DNA of 64,000 bases from UBA5109 sp038148755 (GCA_038148755.1 JAYQWA010000002.1:124001-188000), one strand, 5' to 3'. Positions 46,666 through 56,340 are shown, counted from the stretch's first letter. The notes: generated by a model not told the origin, from the letters alone. Made by a program: numbers and translations.

Positions 46666-46956
46666 TTAACCTTCTACAACACCAAATATTTCGCTTTCAT
46701 TGAGAATAAGCAGTTCTTCTTCCCCAAGTTTGATTGTGTTGCTGGCGTATTTACCAAAAATGACTTTATCACCGACTTTCAGGTCTACCGGACGGACATC
46801 CCCGTTATCGAGTAAACGGCCTGGACCAACAGCAACGACTTCCCCCTGAGAAGGCTTTTCAGCCGCAGAACCTGGTAGGACAATGCCACCAGCTGATGTC
46901 GTTTCATTTTCTTCACGTCGTACTACGACCCGGTCTTGTAAAGGACGAATGTTCAT
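46666..46956 (-). CDS. groES: Co-chaperonin GroES
   Basis: Lid of the GroEL chamber; heptamer. MNIRPLQDRVVVRREE at the start, the mobile loop SAGGIVLPGSAAEKPS near residues 21-36, and KVGDKVIFGKYA near 62-73. 96 residues is normal. Driven by the sigma-32 type promoter 140 bp upstream. Confidence 0.99.
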   Translation of the reverse strand: MNIRPLQDRVVVRREENETTSAGGIVLPGSAAEKPSQGEVVAVGPGRLLDNGDVRPVDLKVGDKVIFGKYASNTIKLGEEELLILNESEIFGVVEG

Positions 46957-47094
46957 AGTTTATATTCTCCAAAACTATCTGGTGTTAATAATGCGTTGAA
47001 TGGCCGTTGATTCTTCATGTCAACTGACCGTAAACCTTTACAAATCAATATCTTATAAGCGTTAAGCACAAAAGAACTATGATTTGAACACACT

Positions 47095-47121
47095 AGATGG
47101 GGTTGCTTGCTGTAATTTCAA
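47095..47121 (-). promoter_or_regulatory. Sigma-32 heat-shock promoter of groESL
   Basis: Read leftwards: TTGAAA (47121-47116), 13-base spacer, CCCCATCT (47102-47095). This matches the sigma-32 consensus TTGAAA / CCCCATNT closely. No CIRCE element was seen, so control is of the E. coli RpoH kind rather than HrcA. Confidence 0.88.
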
Positions 47122-47146
47122 TAGGAAAAAAATATTTTTTTTAACT

Positions 47147-47638
47147 TTATTCTTTGCCAATCTTATCCCGATCTGGCACCGGAGGCGTTTCCCGTTCAAA
47201 TTCCCCTTCATAAACACGACTATCTTCCGAGCTGCTTGTATGATGCGTATAAAAAAACTGGCGTTGACCACCTGCCTGCAAAATAGTCAGCTTGCCTGAC
47301 TTAATCAGAGCTTGCACCAGTAAACGCCTGATCGGACCGATTAGAAACATAAAGCCCAGGGTATCTGTAATGAAGCCCGGTGTAAGCAGGAAAGCGCCAC
47401 CAACAGCCAGGAATATCCCTTCAATCATCTCCTGTGCCGGCAACTCGCCGCTTTCTATGCGCTGATTGGCACGTGTCAAGGTTGAAAGACCCTGCTGCTT
47501 CAATACCTGAATACCTATTACTGCCGTCAGCACCACCAGACCCAATGTGTACCAGGCACCAATGTGATCTGCCACTTCAAATAACAGCAGCATTTCAGTA
47601 ATGGGAACGATAATAAAAATTAAAAAGAGAAAACGCAC
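47147..47638 (-). CDS. fxsA: FxsA-family membrane protein
   Basis: Inner-membrane protein of 163 residues with segments at about 3-22, 27-48 and 76-108. Family features: FIIVPITEMLLLFEVADHIG and GIFLAVGGAFLLTPGFITDTLGF. In E. coli FxsA sequesters PifA of F plasmid and lies next to groESL, the same neighbourhood as here. Its stop codon is only 26 bp from the groESL -35 box. Confidence 0.88.
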   Translation of the reverse strand: MRFLFLIFIIVPITEMLLLFEVADHIGAWYTLGLVVLTAVIGIQVLKQQGLSTLTRANQRIESGELPAQEMIEGIFLAVGGAFLLTPGFITDTLGFMFLIGPIRRLLVQALIKSGKLTILQAGGQRQFFYTHHTSSSEDSRVYEGEFERETPPVPDRDKIGKE

Positions 47639-47742
47639 GATGCTGTCCTTATTGGAGTATCTGTATTCAAATATGGGGACATTTCCTTAAAGATAAAGGG
47701 ATATCGATCAAAAGCTGTGCGCAGAACTGTTATGCTTAAGGT

Positions 47743-47976
47743 ATGGAAAAAGTTAATCCCACATTAAATGACTTATTCAAACAACTTGGTTTACCAAACT
47801 CTGATGAAGAAATTCATCACTTCCTTGAGCGTTACAAACCCATACCTGAAACCATGAAACTGTATCAGGCTCATTGCTGGAATCAGGCCCAATCCGAATT
47901 TCTGGAACAACTTATTGAAGAGGATGGAGACTGGTCTTATCTGGCCGATGAATTGGACGCATTACTGAGAAAATAA
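47743..47976 (+). CDS. DUF2789-family small protein
   Basis: 77 residues, soluble, helical. NPTLNDLFKQLGLPNSDEEI at the N-terminus and LYQAHCWNQAQSEFLEQLIEEDGDWS are the family's typical segments. Function unknown. Divergent from fxsA, and its 3' end faces the repeat cluster before yajQ. Confidence 0.78.
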   Translation: MEKVNPTLNDLFKQLGLPNSDEEIHHFLERYKPIPETMKLYQAHCWNQAQSEFLEQLIEEDGDWSYLADELDALLRK

Positions 47977-48282
47977 CAAAGTGGCTAACACAAAAAGTTT
48001 ATAGTCAACTTTCGCTGTGTGCATGAATAAAGACTCCAACCCTACAAGCGTCGTTATGAGCGTAATTTAGTCGAGGCGCAGAGCTTTTTAGCTTCAGTAA
48101 AATCCTATTAAAAACTAACTTAAACTTTAATGTGCCGTCGCGAGCACAGGAAATTTAATCAGCGTCGTTATGAGCGAAGTTTAATTGAGGCGCTGAGCCT
48201 TTTTGGGGAAGGAGTTTACGCGACCAGTAAATGACTGAACCAAAAAGGCTCAGCAACGAAGAGTAAACGAGTGTAATAGACG
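47977..48282. other. 306-bp gene-free gap filled by palindromic repeats
   Basis: Convergent gap between the DUF2789 gene and yajQ. It contains two partial copies (about 48050-48105 and 48131-48150) and one full copy (48162-48287) of the dispersed palindromic repeat. No coding sequence seen. Confidence 0.7.
48050..48105 (+). repeat. Partial copy of dispersed palindromic repeat
   Basis: Left end AGCGTCGTTATGAGCG is identical to that of the full copy at 48162, followed by GTCGAGGCGCAGAGC, a T-run and a CAGTAAAA remnant. The rest of the hairpin is missing. A further 20-base fragment (GTGCCGTCGCGAGCAC) lies at 48131-48150. Confidence 0.6.
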
Positions 48283-48287
48283 CTAAT
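48162..48287 (+). repeat. Dispersed palindromic intergenic repeat, copy B (perfect 15-bp arms)
   Basis: Outer arms GCTGAGCCTTTTTGG (48192-48206) and CCAAAAAGGCTCAGC (48240-48254) pair perfectly. Inner hairpin TTTAC (48215-48219) with GTAAA (48227-48231). Conserved left end GCGTCGTTATGAGCGAAG and right end GTGTAATAGACGCTAAT. The right end covers the yajQ stop codon. Confidence 0.85.
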
Positions 48288-48765
48288 CGCGGAAATTGTT
48301 GAATTGCAGTGGCAATCCCCAATCATCTTCTTTTAGGACAGCAATCACCTCTTGCAAATCATCGCGCTTCTTACCCGTCACCCTGAGTTTTTCACCCTGA
48401 ATGGCAACCTGCACTTTCATCTTTTGATCTTTAACTTTTTTAACAATCTTACGCGCTGTTTCCGATTCTATACCCTGCTGTACAGCCGCTTTCAGAATCG
48501 CTCGCTGACCGGAAATTTCCACTTCTCCCAGCTTCAAGGCTTTAACATCCAGCTTGCGACTAGCCATTTTATTACGCAGGATATCTAGCATCTGTTGGGT
48601 CTGAAAATCCACTTCCGCCGTCATGATAATTTCTGTGTCTGTTAATTCAAAAGAAGCATCCACACCCTTGAAATCAAAGCGATTGGTGATTTCCCGCTGA
48701 GCCTGATCCACAGCGTTGGTCATTTCGTGCATATCAACTTCAGAAACTACATCAAATGAAGGCAT
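48283..48765 (-). CDS. yajQ: YajQ-family nucleotide-binding protein
   Basis: 160-residue cytosolic protein; family members bind cyclic di-GMP or nucleic acids. N-terminal MPSFDVVSEVDMHEMTNAVD and FDFKGVDAS, then KLGEVEISGQRAILKA and VTGKKRDDLQEVIAVLK, cover both ferredoxin-like domains. Length normal. Its C-terminal codons overlap the end of repeat copy B. Confidence 0.92.
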   Translation of the reverse strand: MPSFDVVSEVDMHEMTNAVDQAQREITNRFDFKGVDASFELTDTEIIMTAEVDFQTQQMLDILRNKMASRKLDVKALKLGEVEISGQRAILKAAVQQGIESETARKIVKKVKDQKMKVQVAIQGEKLRVTGKKRDDLQEVIAVLKEDDWGLPLQFNNFRD

Positions 48766-48774
48766 AGTTAACCC

Positions 48775-50460
48775 TTATAAAACCATCAGACGAATATCAG
48801 ATAACAGGCCGTTCAAATACTGACAGAACATCCCGCCATCAACCCCATTCACCGCTCTATGGTCATAAGACAGCGAGAACGGCAGCATCTTGCGTGGTAA
48901 AAATTCATTATTCATCCACACCGGTTTAACCATGGTTTTGGATACACCCATAATTGCGACTTCCGGAGCATTGACGATAGGTGTAAAGCCAATTCCGCCC
49001 AGATTCCCCAGACTGGAAACTGTAAAACAGCCACCTTCCATCAACTCTTTGGTCAGTTTACGCTCTTTGGCCATATTGCTGAGTTCGGCTATTTCTGCAG
49101 CAATTTCCCAGACTGATTTCTGGTCAACATTTTTGACTACCGGCACCATCAGCCCTGCCGGGGTTGCGACGGCGACACCAATATGAATATATTTTTTCTG
49201 GATATATTTTGTCCCGGATGAATGCAGCGAGACATTAAACTGTGGAAATTCCTGCAAGGCCTGTGCACAGGCTTTCACAATAAAAGGTAAAGGAGACAGC
49301 TTGATGCCTTTCTTTTCTGAAAGTGCTTTCTGGGCGGCTCTGAAATCTTCCAGATCAGTCACATCGGCTTCTTCGAATTGCGTGACATGTGGCACGGTTA
49401 GCCAATTCTGCGCCATGTTACGGGCAGTCACCTGATGTAACTTAGTCATCTCAACTTCTTCAATTTCACCAAACTGACTGAAATCAATATCCTTGATCGT
49501 TGGCAGGCTGAATGCTCCACCAGCAGCGGCAGCAGTACCGCCACCCTGCATCAGGTTTTTCACAAAGTCATGCACATCTTCTTTCAGAATACGATTTTTT
49601 GTCCCGGTGCCACTGACCTGAGTCAGATCAACACCTAACTCTCGTGCTAACTTTCTGACTGCCGGCCCGGCATAGACTTCGGAATTATCTTTACTGGTTG
49701 AACTTGGTGCTGTTGTTTTAACTGTATTGGATGGACTTGATGACGTGGAAGGAGTTTGTGGAGGTGTTTCTTTATTTTCATTTGTCTTGGCTTCTGCTGT
49801 TGCCTGTGCTGGCTTGCTCGCTTCGCTGGCTACAGACACTTTTGGAGCTGCCGCAGTTTCCGCAGACATAATGACTGAACCAGTCGAAACCTTGTCGCCT
49901 ACACTGATTTTGATGTCAGTGATTTTTCCACTAAAAGGTGCAGGAACATCCATTGCTGCCTTATCTGTTTCCAGAGTGATCAGACCATCATCAGCATTCA
50001 CCTCATCACCGACGGCGACCAGTATATCAATCACTTCAACAGCATCATCAGTGCCAAGATCCGGCACCGCAATTTCCGTTACTGAATTTTCTGCTGCTAC
50101 GGGGGCATCCTTAGCTGCTGCTGGCTCAGCTTCGGTTTCTTTGACTACAGTTTTTTCTTCTGCATTTTCTTCTGCTTTTTCTTCCACTGCCTCGGTTTCT
50201 GCAGCTTCGTCTGAAGCACCCGCTGTCGTTTCCAGAGCAACAATTTCATGCCCCTGGCTGACCATGTCACCGACTTTCACCAGCACTTGCTTAACCGTAC
50301 CCGCACTGGTAGCAGGAATTTCCATGGCGGCTTTATCGGTTTCCAGCACAACCAGAGAATCATTTTCCTGAATCTCATCTCCCGGTGAAACCAGAACCTC
50401 AATGACTTCGACCGATTCTGAATCACCTAAATCAGGTATTGTTAATTTTTCCAGAGACAC
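48775..50460 (-). CDS. aceF: Pyruvate dehydrogenase E2, dihydrolipoamide acetyltransferase
   Basis: Core of the pyruvate dehydrogenase complex. Two lipoyl domains with the lipoylated Lys in ETDKAAMEIPA (about residue 43) and ETDKAAMDVPA (about 168), separated by Ala/Pro/Glu/Thr linkers. Then the E1/E3-binding domain (GPAVRKLARELGVDLTQVSG, about 265-284) and the acyltransferase domain ending with the catalytic SYDHRAVNGVDG. 561 residues. Lies 106 bp behind aceE; no lpd (E3) gene follows. Confidence 0.96.
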   Translation of the reverse strand: MSLEKLTIPDLGDSESVEVIEVLVSPGDEIQENDSLVVLETDKAAMEIPATSAGTVKQVLVKVGDMVSQGHEIVALETTAGASDEAAETEAVEEKAEENAEEKTVVKETEAEPAAAKDAPVAAENSVTEIAVPDLGTDDAVEVIDILVAVGDEVNADDGLITLETDKAAMDVPAPFSGKITDIKISVGDKVSTGSVIMSAETAAAPKVSVASEASKPAQATAEAKTNENKETPPQTPSTSSSPSNTVKTTAPSSTSKDNSEVYAGPAVRKLARELGVDLTQVSGTGTKNRILKEDVHDFVKNLMQGGGTAAAAGGAFSLPTIKDIDFSQFGEIEEVEMTKLHQVTARNMAQNWLTVPHVTQFEEADVTDLEDFRAAQKALSEKKGIKLSPLPFIVKACAQALQEFPQFNVSLHSSGTKYIQKKYIHIGVAVATPAGLMVPVVKNVDQKSVWEIAAEIAELSNMAKERKLTKELMEGGCFTVSSLGNLGGIGFTPIVNAPEVAIMGVSKTMVKPVWMNNEFLPRKMLPFSLSYDHRAVNGVDGGMFCQYLNGLLSDIRLMVL

Positions 50461-50566
50461 GAATGTTTGCTCCTAATTCTCGTTTACTGCTTTTTACTTT
50501 ACGCTTCTGCGTTCTAATACACTAACGCGCTAAATTATGCATTGTTTACTATTTTATTGGCTCAAC

Positions 50567-53248
50567 CTAGGCCAGTACCGGATTAACTTTTTCCGGATTC
50601 AGTTTCATTGTCTTGATGGCCTTACTGACTACCGAGGCTTCAATCTTGCCTGCTTTGGCCAGCTCATTCAGGGCAGCTAGTACAATAAAACTTCTGTCCA
50701 CTTCAAAGAAGTGTCTGAGCTTTTGTCTGCCATCACTGCGGCCAAAACCATCTGTGCCTAATACTTTAAACGGCGCAGGGACAAAAGCTCTTATCTGTTC
50801 CCCGTAAAGTTTCATATAGTCGGTTGAAACAATAACCGGGCCTTCCTGTGAGGACAGGCATTCTTCAACATACGAAACTTTTGGCTGCTCTTCCGGATGC
50901 AGCATATTCCAGCGCTCGGCTGCCTGACCATCACGCGCCAGTTCGTTAAAGCTGGTCGCACTCCAGACATCAACACTGACCTTGTAGTCCTTGCGCAAGA
51001 TTTCTGCAGCAGCTCTCACTTCACGTAAAATAGTGCCACTGCCCAATAAACGTATGCGCAGTTTATCTTTTGACGTAACTTTATAAGCTTTACTGTCACC
51101 ATCTTCCAACAGGTACATGCCTTTTTTAATGCCTTCTTCACAACCTTTTGGCATTTCCGGCTGTACATAGTTTTCATTCATGGTGGTGATGTAATAAAAA
51201 ACCGATTCATCTTCCTGATACATCCGGCGCATACCATCCTGGATGATCACCGCCAGTTCATAGGCATAAGTCGGATCATAGGTCACACAGTTCGGAATGG
51301 TGTTTGCCAGTATATGGCTGTGACCATCCTGGTGTTGCAGCCCTTCACCGTTCAGGGTTGTTCTGCCTGCCGTTCCGCCGATCAGAAAACCCCTTGCCTG
51401 CAGGTCACCGGCAGCCCAGCACAAATCCCCCACCCGCTGAAATCCGAACATGGAGTAATAAATATAGAAAGGAATCAGTGGATAATTATGCACACTGTAA
51501 GAAGTCGCCGCAGCCAGCCACGAACTCATCGCGCCTGCTTCATTGATACCTTCTTCCAGTATCTGCCCTTTCACATCTTCCCGGTAGTACATCACCTGCC
51601 CTGAATCGGCAGGGTCATAAAGCTGACCTTTCGCAGAATAAATACCGATCTGACGGAACATGCCTTCCATACCGAAAGTACGTGCCTCATCAGGAACAAT
51701 CGGTACAATTTGTTGGCCGATTTTTTTATCTTTTACCAAAGCCGATATCAAACGCACAAAGGCCATGGTGGTTGAAATTTCCCGATCTCCCGTGCCTTCC
51801 GTGATAGTAGAAAAATCACTGAGAGCAGGCGTTTCCAGCTTGCTACTGCTTTTTCTGCGCTGCGGCACGACACCACCCAGCATTTCACGACGTTTACGCA
51901 TGTACTGCATTTCCGGGCTGTCTTCTGCCGGACGGTAGAAAGGCACCTCTTCCAGTTTTTCATCTGGAATAGGAATACCAAAACGATCACGGAAATTTTT
52001 CAGACTGTCCAGACTCAGCTTCTTGGTGTTATGTGCCGGGTTCTGTCCTTCCACGGCGGAGAAAGCATAACCTTTCACCGTTTTGGCCAGAATCACAGTT
52101 GGCCTGTCAGTGGTTTCTACTGCCTGCTTGTAAGCCGCATATACTTTAAACGGATCATGCCCGCCACGATTCAGATTCATGATGTCTTCGTCTGACAAAT
52201 GTTCGACCATTTTTAATAATTCCGGGCTCTTGCCGAAAAAATGCTCACGGGTATAGGCACCGCCCCGGCTGACATAGGTCTGGTATTCACCATCTACCAC
52301 TTCATCCATTCGAGCCTGCAATAAGCCGTCCTCGTCTTTTGCCAGCAAGGCATCCCAATGCCTGCCCCAGACAACTTTAATCACATTCCAGCCTGCACCA
52401 CGGAAGATACCTTCAAGTTCCTGAATGATTTTTCCATTACCCCGTACCGGTCCATCCAGACGTTGCAGATTACAGTTAACGACAAAATTCAAATTGCCCA
52501 GCTTTTCCCGTCCGGCAAGACTGATGGCACCCAGGGATTCCGGTTCATCACACTCGCCATCACCCATAAAAGACCAAATCTGTCGGTCGCCTTGCTTTAC
52601 ATGGTCCCGGTTATCCAGATATTTCATGACGTGGGCCTGGTAAATAGCCTGTATCGGCCCGAGTCCCATAGAAACAGTCGGGAACTGCCAGTAGTCAGGC
52701 ATTAAATGAGGATGTGGATAAGAAGATAGCCCGCCACCATCTACTTCCTGACGGAAATGCTTAAGCTGATCTTCAGTTAGCCGCCCTTCCAGAAATGAAC
52801 GTGAATATATCCCCGGCGAAGAATGCCCCTGGAAAAAGACCAGGTCAGCCATCTGGTTTTCTGTTTCACCACGGAAAAAATAATTAAAACCGACATCATA
52901 AAGTGTTGCACTGGATGCAAAGGAAGAGATATGTCCACCCAGATCCAGAGCCAGCAAGTTGGCACGCATTACCATGGCCATGGCATTCCACCTTATTATG
53001 CCCCGGATGCTTCTATCCATGAACATATCACCAGGCATTTTTTCTTCGGCGGAAACAGGGATGGTATTACGGTAAGGTGTGATGAGAGTGTCAGGGGGGA
53101 GCGGGTCACCAGCTTCTGTGGCTTTATTTATCAGGCATTTGAGCAAAAATTGTGCTCTGCTCAGCCCCTGGTTCTTGATGACCGATGCAATTGAGTCTTC
53201 CCATTCTTGCGTTTCCTGTCGGTCAATATCTTTATTACTCTCGGACAT
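50567..53248 (-). CDS. aceE: Pyruvate dehydrogenase E1, homodimeric type
   Basis: Thiamine diphosphate enzyme that decarboxylates pyruvate and passes acetyl groups to E2. The ThDP motif begins at GDGECDEPES (about residue 230) and continues to NLNFVVNCNLQRLDG. Other landmarks: GRTTLNGEGLQHQDGHSH and the C-terminal DGFGRSDGRQKLRHFFEVD. 893 residues, normal for AceE. First gene of the aceE-aceF operon, with paired palindromes in its upstream region. Confidence 0.97.
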   Translation of the reverse strand: MSESNKDIDRQETQEWEDSIASVIKNQGLSRAQFLLKCLINKATEAGDPLPPDTLITPYRNTIPVSAEEKMPGDMFMDRSIRGIIRWNAMAMVMRANLLALDLGGHISSFASSATLYDVGFNYFFRGETENQMADLVFFQGHSSPGIYSRSFLEGRLTEDQLKHFRQEVDGGGLSSYPHPHLMPDYWQFPTVSMGLGPIQAIYQAHVMKYLDNRDHVKQGDRQIWSFMGDGECDEPESLGAISLAGREKLGNLNFVVNCNLQRLDGPVRGNGKIIQELEGIFRGAGWNVIKVVWGRHWDALLAKDEDGLLQARMDEVVDGEYQTYVSRGGAYTREHFFGKSPELLKMVEHLSDEDIMNLNRGGHDPFKVYAAYKQAVETTDRPTVILAKTVKGYAFSAVEGQNPAHNTKKLSLDSLKNFRDRFGIPIPDEKLEEVPFYRPAEDSPEMQYMRKRREMLGGVVPQRRKSSSKLETPALSDFSTITEGTGDREISTTMAFVRLISALVKDKKIGQQIVPIVPDEARTFGMEGMFRQIGIYSAKGQLYDPADSGQVMYYREDVKGQILEEGINEAGAMSSWLAAATSYSVHNYPLIPFYIYYSMFGFQRVGDLCWAAGDLQARGFLIGGTAGRTTLNGEGLQHQDGHSHILANTIPNCVTYDPTYAYELAVIIQDGMRRMYQEDESVFYYITTMNENYVQPEMPKGCEEGIKKGMYLLEDGDSKAYKVTSKDKLRIRLLGSGTILREVRAAAEILRKDYKVSVDVWSATSFNELARDGQAAERWNMLHPEEQPKVSYVEECLSSQEGPVIVSTDYMKLYGEQIRAFVPAPFKVLGTDGFGRSDGRQKLRHFFEVDRSFIVLAALNELAKAGKIEASVVSKAIKTMKLNPEKVNPVLA

Positions 53249-53283
53249 ATTGAATTCTCTGGTTTCTCTTTGCTATTAATATC

Positions 53284-53298
53284 TGTAGTAAATCTACA
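53284..53298. promoter_or_regulatory. Palindrome 1 upstream of aceE
   Basis: TGTAGTAAATCTACA: 5-bp arms TGTAG / CTACA around TAAAT, 36 bp before the aceE start codon. Shares the arms of palindrome 2 and looks like an operator for a dimeric regulator. Confidence 0.6.
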
Positions 53299-53354
53299 AT
53301 TGCGCGCAATTCTACTTAAATTAATGCCTGATTTCCAGTAAAGCCAGATATTTG

Positions 53355-53369
53355 TGTAGTTTTACTACA
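53355..53369. promoter_or_regulatory. Palindrome 2 upstream of aceE
   Basis: TGTAGTTTTACTACA: 6-bp arms TGTAGT / ACTACA around TTT. Its centre is 71 bp from that of palindrome 1, near seven helical turns, so both lie on about the same face of the DNA. Confidence 0.65.
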
Positions 53370-53444
53370 AAAAGGCAATTTTTAATCGTGACGATTATTT
53401 AATTGTCATATATATCAGTAAGATAGCCATGTAGTGAGCGTTTT

Positions 53445-53987
53445 TTATCCTGTCAGTCCGCCCTTGTAATATGCCCAGTCAAAATATGAACCAGGATCAG
53501 TTTTTCGTCCCGGCGCTATATCCGAATGGCCCACAATTCTGTCTTTACTCATCTCTGGATAGGCTTCCAGCAAAGCCTGGGTGACAGCAATTAAAGCCCT
53601 GTATTGAGATTCGGTAAACTCATCAAAATCAGTGCCTTCCAGTTCAATGCCTATGGAGAATTCATTGCAGCATTCACGCCCTGCATAATTAGAGATACCT
53701 GCGTGCCAGGCCTGCTTGTTAAATGGCACATATTGCACAATCTCGCCATCTCTTCGAATCAGCAGATGTGACGATACTTTTAAGTCTTCCAGCTCTTTAA
53801 AAAATTCATGCTGGCTGCAATCCAGCTCGTTGCAAAAAAGCTCATCAATATAGGAGCCCCCAAACTGACCGGGAGGCAAACTGATATTATGAATCACCAA
53901 CAGGCTGATCTCGTCATTTTCCCTGTTACTGCAGTTTGGAGAAGCCAGCTGACGTGCGCAATCCAGATGGTGATTAATAATCTTCAT
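53445..53987 (-). CDS. ampD: 1,6-anhydro-N-acetylmuramyl-L-alanine amidase AmpD
   Basis: Cytosolic zinc amidase of peptidoglycan recycling. Zinc ligands are expected in LVIHNISLPPG, AWHAGISNY and GHSDIAPGRKTDPG. ELEGTDFDEFTESQY is a family block. The frame is open to a TTG at 54005, but the ATG at 53987 gives the usual start and 180 residues. Divergent from nadC, as in Pseudomonas. Confidence 0.93.
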   Translation of the reverse strand: MKIINHHLDCARQLASPNCSNRENDEISLLVIHNISLPPGQFGGSYIDELFCNELDCSQHEFFKELEDLKVSSHLLIRRDGEIVQYVPFNKQAWHAGISNYAGRECCNEFSIGIELEGTDFDEFTESQYRALIAVTQALLEAYPEMSKDRIVGHSDIAPGRKTDPGSYFDWAYYKGGLTG

Positions 53988-54050
53988 AATTCTGTTATAC
54001 CACAAAAGGCCTAAGCTATAATGAAGCAGCCAAATAAAAAAGAGAACAAC

Positions 54051-54887
54051 ATGAGCGATAACTTTTTTTTACAGGACCTCGAAGCGAATGTCCGTAGCGC
54101 CCTGCAAGAAGATATAGGCAGCGGTGATATCAGCGTCTCCCTGATTCCTGCGGAAGAAAGGGCTGTAGCGCAGGTCATCTGCCGGGAAACGGCTGTAATT
54201 TGTGGCCAACCCTGGGTCAATGAGGTGTTCAGGCAAATTGATCCGAGCATAGATATAGACTGGGAAGTAAGTGAAGGCGCTCAATGCCAGGGCAATGATC
54301 TCATTTTCAAAGCTTATGGCTCCGCAAAAAATATTCTTAGTGCCGAACGCACTGCATTGAACTTCCTGCAGATATTATCCGGCACAGCCTCTATTGCCCG
54401 ACGTTATGCCGAACTTGTGCAACATACAGCGGTGAAAGTTCTGGACACCCGTAAGACCATTCCAGGGCTGCGCCTCGCTCAAAAATATGCCGTCACGCAA
54501 GGGCGCTGCTATAACCATCGCATTGGCCTGTATGACGCATTTCTGTTAAAGGAAAATCATATCAATGCTTGTGGTGGTATTGCTGAAGCCATCGCCTATG
54601 CGCGCCGCTTCGATCCTGAAAAACCTGTTGAGGTGGAAGTGGAAACACTGGAACAGCTTGAAATTGCGCTACAGGCAAAAGCCGATACCGTAATGCTGGA
54701 CAATTTTAGTCTGGAGAATTTAAAACAGGCGGTTGCCATCAATAAAGGCAGAGCCTTACTGGAAGCATCAGGTGGCTACGACGAAAAAAATATTGTTGCT
54801 GTTGCAGAAACCGGGGTCGATTATATTTCGGTCGGCGCACTGACCAAACACTGCCAGGCAGTTGATTTTTCTATGCGCTTTGTCTAG
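54051..54887 (+). CDS. nadC: Nicotinate-nucleotide diphosphorylase (carboxylating)
   Basis: Makes nicotinate mononucleotide from quinolinate and PRPP in NAD synthesis. Motifs: RTALNFLQILSGTAS, LDTRKTIPGLRLAQKYAV, GGCYNHR-like GRCYNHRIGLYDAFLLKENH, VEVETLEQLEIAL, and LLEASGGYDEKN. An ATG at 54021 is possible, but 54051 has a purine-rich site (AAGAGA) and gives 278 residues. Next on the strand comes the acyltransferase pseudogene, where pilA would be in Pseudomonas. Confidence 0.95.
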   Translation: MSDNFFLQDLEANVRSALQEDIGSGDISVSLIPAEERAVAQVICRETAVICGQPWVNEVFRQIDPSIDIDWEVSEGAQCQGNDLIFKAYGSAKNILSAERTALNFLQILSGTASIARRYAELVQHTAVKVLDTRKTIPGLRLAQKYAVTQGRCYNHRIGLYDAFLLKENHINACGGIAEAIAYARRFDPEKPVEVEVETLEQLEIALQAKADTVMLDNFSLENLKQAVAINKGRALLEASGGYDEKNIVAVAETGVDYISVGALTKHCQAVDFSMRFV

Positions 54888-55016
54888 TTCTCACGCTGTA
54901 TTCCAGCGATGTTTTGCTTATTTTTCCACGTGCATCACAGTTTATGGATGCTCGCTTGTGCCTTCAGAGCAGCTATGTCATGCTGAATTCCAGCTCGTTT
55001 ATTTAGTAGATAAATA

Positions 55017-56257
55017 ATGCAAAACCTGAAGCCTTTGTCTACCACTGAGAATCATAGAGCGAAAGCCATCCATTTAACATTCAGACCTGATATCCAGGGT
55101 TTGAGAGCCTTGGCTATATTGCTTGTGGTCTGTTGTCATGCCGATATCCCCGGCTTTGCAGGTGGTTTTATCGGTGTTGATATTTTTTTGTATTATCAGG
55201 ATATTTAATCAGCGGCCTTCTGGTTAAAGAAGTACAAACACAACAAAAGATTAATTTTCTGCAGTTTTACGCCGGTCGGCTAAAACGACTCTTACCGGCT
55301 TTAGTGACAGTTGTGTTGGGAACTGCTCTGCTCGCTTATTTTATCTATGCGCCCTTTGAACAGGTAACCCAGTCACAAGCAGCGTTTACCGCTCCCCTCT
55401 GGTTGAGCAACATTTATTTTTCCTTCTCTGCTTTTAATTATTTTTCTCCTGAAGCCGGCAATAACCTTTTTTTACATACCTGATCACTCGCTGTTGAAGA
55501 ACAGTTCTATCTGCTCTGGCCTTTAGTCATATTTGCGATTCTAATAAAAATTGATACCCCACTAAACAAAACAAGAAACAAGCAGCGTGAGCTTCTTATT
55601 AGCTTAAGCGGGTTATTTATCATCAGCCTGGTAATTTGTCTTTACTGGTCTTACGTGGCCCCACTTCTCGCTTTCTATCTGATGCCCGCCCGAGGCTGGC
55701 AATTTGCCCTGGGAGGAATAATATTTTTACTGGCAAATGGAAACAGCACCATACACAGAAAAGTTGAAAGTCGGAATTATTACCCCTTGCTGGCTTATTT
55801 AGGCATCTGCATGATCGGATTAACAATGTTCTACCTGGATGAACAGCAGGTCTATCCCGGTTTTAATGCCATTCCGCCATCCTTGGGTGCAGCGCTTTTA
55901 ATTTAGAGTGGCATGGCAGCTTTTCCCCACCCATTAATACGTTTTCTTTCTCTACCCTGCCTACAAAAAATTGGCGACCTGTCTTATAGCTGGTATCTGT
56001 GGCACTGGCCAATTCTTTTGTTAGGACTCAACATTTACCCTGCCGCCGGGTTGACAGCAAAAACAAGATTGCTGATTTTATCTTTATTATTGGCACAACT
56101 GACTTACAGCCTGGTTGAATCACCGCTTAGACATTATCGTCTTTTCACACTGCGCCCTGCGCTGACTATTCTGCTGGCTATTATTCTAATGAGCACTACA
56201 GTCATCGGTATAAAAGGCTGGGAGCTTCATAGTTCTCAGCTTGCCAGGAACCCTTGA
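55017..56257 (+). pseudogene. Broken acyltransferase-3 family membrane protein
   Basis: Integral membrane O-acyltransferase of the OafA/YrhL kind. The start FRPDIQGLRALAILLVVCCH is typical. Lesions: one T lost from the run at 55183-55189, where FIGVDIF should continue FVLSGYLISGLL; TGA at 55481-55483 in place of the conserved Trp of HTWSLAVEEQFYLLWP; TAG at 55904-55906 inside a membrane segment. After the first shift the rest stays in one frame to a TGA at 56255. SYSWYLWHWP is present, but the usual C-terminal SGNH domain is missing: the gene ends directly at the pilC remnant. It occupies the place of pilA-pilB-pilC. Confidence 0.88.
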
Positions 56258-56259
56258 TT

Positions 56260-56340
56260 ATGGCAATATTGGTAGTGCTTGTAGGTGGTTTGATGATCGC
56301 CATGTATATGCCAATATTCCAGATTGGATCGGTTGTCTAA
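56260..56340 (+). pseudogene. pilC: C-terminal remnant of pilC (type IV pilus inner-membrane platform)
   Basis: 26 codons and a stop reading as the final membrane helix and tail of PilC/GspF proteins: LVVLVGGLMIAMYMPIFQ then IGSVV. The AMYMPIFQ-GSVV ending is characteristic. Nothing else of pilC is left; the sequence before it belongs to the acyltransferase pseudogene. It stands 17 bp before pilD, exactly where pilC ends in the Pseudomonas pilABCD cluster. Confidence 0.8.

Noticed and set aside
49727..50371. Long plus-strand open frame (214 codons) opposite aceF
   Set aside because: Antisense of the Ala/Glu-rich lipoyl linkers, giving Ser/Ala-rich low-complexity sequence.
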